Of a stretch of 64,000 bases of DNA, positions 60,133 to 64,000 are shown in pieces (within the stretch, counting starts at the first letter, position 1; each line of letters opens with the position of its first letter). The notes under the pieces were generated by a model. That model saw only the letters and a list, made by a program, of their open reading frames with translations, was not told the origin of the DNA and searched no databases. The position numbers and the translations under genes are program-made. The DNA is taken from contig NZ_VITV01000001.1 in the NCBI RefSeq assembly GCF_007828035.1, positions 682,001 through 746,000 on the forward strand, read 5' to 3'. The stretch comes from Nitrospirillum amazonense. GTDB taxonomy: Bacteria > Pseudomonadota > Alphaproteobacteria > Azospirillales > Azospirillaceae.

Positions 60133-62580
60133 TCAGAACGAGGTATGGATGGTGCCCATGAACGTGCGCGGGGCGCCAACCTGGTAGAACGGCAGGCTGC
60201 TCTTGCCGGCCACCGTGGCGATCGAGGTCGAGGACGAGATCGTGTTCAGGTAGCGGCGATCGAACAGGTTGTTCACGTTGAACTGCAGGTACGTGCCCTT
60301 GAAGCCGCCGGCGTCCGGCAGATCCAGGCGGGTCTCGAAGTTGGCGACGAAGAACGGGGTGGTCCATTCGTCGTTCACGTCGGTGGCGGCGCGGGTGCCG
60401 GTGTACTTGCCTTCGATGGAGGCCGACAGGATGTCCAGCGGCTTGTATTCGACGCGGCCGGCGGCCATCCACTCCGGCGTGTCCACCAGCTGCTTGCCGG
60501 ACGTGTTGTAGACGTAGCCCGCCGGGCCGGCCAGGTTGTTCTTCACTTCGGAGTGCGTGTAGCTGCCCGAGGTGTAGAAGTTGACCTGATCGGTGATGGC
60601 GAAACCGGCCTCGATCGAGGCGCCGTACAGATCGACGCGGCCCAGGCTGCGGTCGATGGTATTGTTGGCGTCGTTCGGGTCCAGGGCGGACACGATGCGG
60701 TTGATGTAGCGGGTGTACCAGCCGCTGACCGAGGTCATCAGCCAGTTGGTCTGGAAACGCTCGCCCAGTTCGAAGTTATAGGTCTTTTCCGGATCGACGA
60801 TGCCCGGCTGGTCGGTCTTCACGCCGTACAGGTTGTCGGTACGCGGCGCGGAGAAGCCTTCCGAGAACTGGAAGTAGACCTGGTGTTCCGGCGTGATCTG
60901 GTAGACGACGCCCAGGCTGGGCAGCGGATCGCTGAAGTCCTTCGTGCCGGTGAACGGCGTCCGGTACAGGTTGGTCTGCGTGATCGTCGGGTTGGTGGTG
61001 CAGTACTGGTTGCTGCTCAGTGACGCCACGTTGGTGGAGGTGCTGGTGTAGGTATAGCAGTACTGGTTCAGCTCACGGTGGAAGAAGGGCAGGCGCAGGG
61101 CCGGCACCACGGTCAGCTTCTGGTCCAGGGCCTTGAACACGTATTCCAGCGACGCCTGGTTCAGCTCGGCGATGGAGTAGCGGTTGCGGGCTTCCAGCTG
61201 CGAGCCGTCGGCGGCGTAAATCTGGCCGGAGTTCTTGCCACCGAACACGTCCAGCGGGGTGCCGTCGGCGCCGATGTAGCTGAAGTCACCGGTCTGACGG
61301 TGGCGGCCGTAGTCCAGGGTATAGCCGACGCGCAGGCGGTTGTTGTCGTCGATGTCCCAGATCAGGGAGGAGGTGACGCCGCTGCGGAAGGTGTTGGTGT
61401 TGCTGGGGGCGTACAGCAGCACGGTGTCCAGCAGATCGCCGTCGCCGTTCAGGTCCACGCCCTTGGCGGTCTTGCTGGTGCCGATCAGGCGGGGGTCGGT
61501 TTCCTTGATCGAGGTGGTGCCGCCGCCGTTGGCCAGCGTGTACTGGAAGTACGGGTCGACGGTCAGCATGACGTCGTCGGACAGGTGGAAGCGCGATTGG
61601 CCGCGGATGTTGCCCGTGTTGGACGGGTTCACGCGCACATTATAGTAGTTGCTGTCCGTGCTGGGGACGGTATCGGCCTTGCCGTTGACGGCCGTCTGCG
61701 GCACCCAGGTGTTGTTGTAGTCGGCGAAGTAGTTCGAGGCGAACGTCGCGCGGCTGTTGGTCTGGTACGAGTTGTTGCGGTTCTCGTTGTAGTGGGCCGC
61801 GACCGAGATGAAGTCGCCGCCACCCAGATCCTCATAGATACGGGTGTTGAACTGCTTCTTCTGCAGGCTGCCGTAGCCCTTGAACTTGTCGTAGTCCTGG
61901 TAGGACGCGGCCAGGAAGGCCGAGGTGCGGTTGCCGGGGCCGAAGTCGCCGGTGTCAAGCACGGTGAAGATGCGCTTGTAGCTGTTGCTGCCGAAGCTCA
62001 GCTTGCCTTCGACGCCCAGCTCGTCCAGCGGCTTGCGGGTCTGGACGTTGATGGTGCCGCCGGTGGCCGACGCGGTCGGGCTGTCGACGTCGGTGGTGCC
62101 GATGTTGACGGTGGCGCGGTTCACCAGCTCTTCATCGATGACCTGGTTGGAATAGATGGCGTAGTTGCCGGTGTCGTTCAGCGGAATGCCGTCGAAGGTC
62201 AGCGAGACGCGGTTGCCGTCGAAGCCGCGGATGCGGATGTTGCCGCCGGAGGAGCCGTAGGCGTCGTTGTTGGTGAAGTTCACGCCCGGCAGCAGGTTCA
62301 GGCTGGCCAGCACGCTCTGGCCCGCGGTCTGCGTGGCCAGGTATTCCTGCGTCACGGTGGAGCGAGACTTCGGGGACGTCTCGGCCTGGATCAGGCCGGC
62401 GATGTTGGGCTGCTTGCGCGCGCCGGTGATGACGATCTCATCCATTTCGGACGCGGTGGACTGCGCCAGGGCCGGAGCGACCCAGGCGGTGGCGGTCGCC
62501 AGGGCGACCATGCCCGTGCCAAGCTTCAGGAAAGTGGCGTAGCGGCGCCCCGGCGCCTGCGCGCGATTAAGCTTCTTCAT
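60133..62580 (-). CDS. TonB-dependent outer-membrane receptor 4
   Basis: Receptor of 815 residues. Signal peptide (MKKLNRAQAPGRRYATFLKL...APALAQ), TonB box MDEIVITGARK, a plug with GGNIRIRGFDGNRVSLTFDG and SPTASATGGTINVQTRKPLD, and a barrel ending APRTFMGTIHTSF. Plug and barrel pattern resemble FecA/Fe-siderophore-type receptors more than receptors 1 and 3, but no ligand can be named. Two cysteine pairs occur in one barrel loop (QYCYTYT and QYCTTNP). The upstream region is shared with the divergent Cache sensor gene. Confidence 0.92.
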   Translation of the reverse strand: MKKLNRAQAPGRRYATFLKLGTGMVALATATAWVAPALAQSTASEMDEIVITGARKQPNIAGLIQAETSPKSRSTVTQEYLATQTAGQSVLASLNLLPGVNFTNNDAYGSSGGNIRIRGFDGNRVSLTFDGIPLNDTGNYAIYSNQVIDEELVNRATVNIGTTDVDSPTASATGGTINVQTRKPLDELGVEGKLSFGSNSYKRIFTVLDTGDFGPGNRTSAFLAASYQDYDKFKGYGSLQKKQFNTRIYEDLGGGDFISVAAHYNENRNNSYQTNSRATFASNYFADYNNTWVPQTAVNGKADTVPSTDSNYYNVRVNPSNTGNIRGQSRFHLSDDVMLTVDPYFQYTLANGGGTTSIKETDPRLIGTSKTAKGVDLNGDGDLLDTVLLYAPSNTNTFRSGVTSSLIWDIDDNNRLRVGYTLDYGRHRQTGDFSYIGADGTPLDVFGGKNSGQIYAADGSQLEARNRYSIAELNQASLEYVFKALDQKLTVVPALRLPFFHRELNQYCYTYTSTSTNVASLSSNQYCTTNPTITQTNLYRTPFTGTKDFSDPLPSLGVVYQITPEHQVYFQFSEGFSAPRTDNLYGVKTDQPGIVDPEKTYNFELGERFQTNWLMTSVSGWYTRYINRIVSALDPNDANNTIDRSLGRVDLYGASIEAGFAITDQVNFYTSGSYTHSEVKNNLAGPAGYVYNTSGKQLVDTPEWMAAGRVEYKPLDILSASIEGKYTGTRAATDVNDEWTTPFFVANFETRLDLPDAGGFKGTYLQFNVNNLFDRRYLNTISSSTSIATVAGKSSLPFYQVGAPRTFMGTIHTSF

Positions 62581-63196
62581 CGATTGCCCCCAGAATTTGG
62601 ATCGTTCGTCGTTCGGTCAGCCACACACCCGTCCGCACCCGTTCGTTCAGCCAGGTGAGGCCGTGTCGGGCGCTTTATTCCCTTCTTCGTATTACAACAC
62701 CATTACAGAGGCGCGGCCTTCTTGCCCAACTCCCACCAAAACGCGCCGATTTGCCCCTAACTGTGGCCGTCAAAGCACATGTGATACGGGCGGCGCGACA
62801 AAGTGCAGCGCAGCTTTTTTGCGCAGAAATGGTCAAAAAATAATTTACTATCAATAAGATGAATATTGACGCACATGCGTCCACCATCTGTGTCGGGGCA
62901 AGTGTTGCAGAATGATGAAATCTTGACCTGTTGATCAGGAATTCGGGCGAATCAGCGCCGTGGGCGGCGGCGCGGCCGCCAGTCCGGCCGGCGGGGCCCG
63001 GTATGTCCGGAACGGCATGGTGGAATGACGGGACCTTCCTACCACCCAATCGCCAGTCTCGCGGCGGGCGCCGCTCTTGGCGGGGGCGGCGCCCGGCCCT
63101 AATATAGATATTGGTATGCCTTCCAGGGGCTTGCCGGCCAGGGCTTGCCGGCTGTAATCGGGGGCGGTGCATGCGGCGCGCGGACGGTGAGGGGTG
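62581..63196. promoter_or_regulatory. divergent region between TonB receptor 4 and the Cache sensor
   Basis: 616 bases with an AT-rich part at about 62810-62870 (TAATTTACTATCAATAAG), where promoters of both genes may lie. Frames reading into it are not protein-like and I call no gene. Confidence 0.55.
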
Positions 63197-64000
63197 ATGC
63201 GGCTACCGGGACTGCGCAGCAGGCTGCTGTTGCTGCTGGTGGCCGTCATCGGCGCCATGGCGGCCCTGATGGTGGTGGAAGGGCAGTCCAGGCGCCAGGC
63301 GGCGGTCATGGCTGCCCAGGCCCACGTGCGCATCCTGACCCAGGTGGCGGAGGAGGAACACCGGGTGCTGGTGGAGCAGCTTGGCCATCTGGTGGAAACC
63401 GTTGCCCTGCAGGAGGTGGATCTGTCGGCCGGCGACTGCGCCGGCGACCTGGTCCGGCTGAAGGCGGCGGAGCCGTGGATCGCCAACGTCTTCCTCTCGC
63501 GGCCCGACGGCACCACGATCTGCGCCTCCACCGGCAACCCCCCGGCCGCCCTCAATGTCAGCGACCGCCCCTATTTCCAGGAGGCGGTGCGCACCGGCCG
63601 CGCCACGCTCAGCGACTACATGATAGGCCGCACCACGCAGGCCCCCATCTTGGCCATGGCCCGCCCCATCCTGGGTCCGGATGGCCAGGTCAAGTCCGTG
63701 GCCCGGGCCAGCATGCGGCTGAACTGGGCCGGTCGCCTGGCGGCCATGGCCGCCGACATGCCCAATGGCCTGTTCGCCATCGTCGATGCCAAAGGCGAGG
63801 TGCTGGTGCGCTTCCCCGCCCCGGCCCAGGCACCCGCTGCGGCGGCACCCCTTCCGGTGGAGCCCCAGGCGGACGGCGCGGCCGCCCCGCTGGGGAACAC
63901 CCCGTCCGGCGCGGTCCTAACCGGCCAGCGGCTGGACGACGCCCTGGTTGCGCAGCTGTTCGCCCAACCCACGGGCACGCTGCTGTCGGCAGGGCTGGAT
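63197..64000 (+). CDS. membrane sensor with N-terminal Cache domain, 3'-truncated by window
   Basis: Reading frame open from ATG 63197 to the end of the window (268 codons). A membrane helix at residues 8-28 (RSRLLLLLVAVIGAMAALMV) is followed by a periplasmic double-Cache-type domain: WIANVFLSRPDGTTICASTG, then SDRPYFQEAVRTGRATLSDY and AMARPILGPDG. The usual build has a second helix and a cytoplasmic GGDEF, histidine kinase or chemoreceptor domain, none of which is in the window. So it is a small-molecule sensor with unknown output. Confidence 0.85.
   Translation, partial: MRLPGLRSRLLLLLVAVIGAMAALMVVEGQSRRQAAVMAAQAHVRILTQVAEEEHRVLVEQLGHLVETVALQEVDLSAGDCAGDLVRLKAAEPWIANVFLSRPDGTTICASTGNPPAALNVSDRPYFQEAVRTGRATLSDYMIGRTTQAPILAMARPILGPDGQVKSVARASMRLNWAGRLAAMAADMPNGLFAIVDAKGEVLVRFPAPAQAPAAAAPLPVEPQADGAAAPLGNTPSGAVLTGQRLDDALVAQLFAQPTGTLLSAGLD

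Overview
The window looks like chromosome of a high-GC, flagellated, Gram-negative alphaproteobacterium. Pointers are the alphaproteobacterial flagellin regulator FlbT, an alpha-type flagellin, NodT-class outer-membrane factors and four large TonB-dependent receptors. A member of the Azospirillaceae (Azospirillum/Nitrospirillum/Niveispirillum type) is my best guess. This is an inference from gene content; no rRNA or other phylogenetic marker is present. I found no tRNA, rRNA, CRISPR array, phage or transposase gene.

Left part (1-21 kb), export and envelope. The 3' end of an S46 dipeptidyl-peptidase gene is followed by an EmrA/EmrB/OMF/TetR operon (1736-6607), a lone NodT-type OMF gene (6886-8397) and an acyltransferase of the HGSNAT/DUF5009 type. 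Next come a convergent response regulator/histidine kinase pair and an FkbM-like methyltransferase. A three-gene MdtABC-type RND operon lies on the minus strand (20937 to 13126).

Middle (21-31 kb). A long structured leader and a short ORF precede an ABC transporter with two fused permease domains and an ATPase carrying an extra C-terminal domain. No binding protein is seen. Then come a secreted prolyl oligopeptidase and a tight acyl-CoA ligase/SDR/KAS III cassette (27683-30763).

Flagellar and glycosylation block (31-40 kb, mainly minus strand). It holds FlbT, a large flagellin with a clear terminator, two TPR-GT9 fusion proteins that flank a FlaG-like low-complexity protein, an MBL hydrolase and, divergently, an HD-GYP phosphodiesterase. 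Together with the adjacent KAS III cassette this reads as a candidate flagellin modification island.

Right part (41-64 kb). There is a small protein/HTH regulator pair, a CurA-type reductase, and a TonB-dependent receptor divergent from a TPR-aspartyl/asparaginyl hydroxylase. A second TetR-controlled OMF-EmrA-EmrB operon follows, with three copies of a CCGTACGG operator and a readable promoter. The rest is three more TonB receptors (one a paralogue of the first), a small periplasmic protein and the start of a Cache-domain sensor that runs off the end.

The main themes are multidrug or metabolite export (three systems plus a spare OMF), TonB-dependent nutrient uptake with exported peptidases, and flagellin production and modification.
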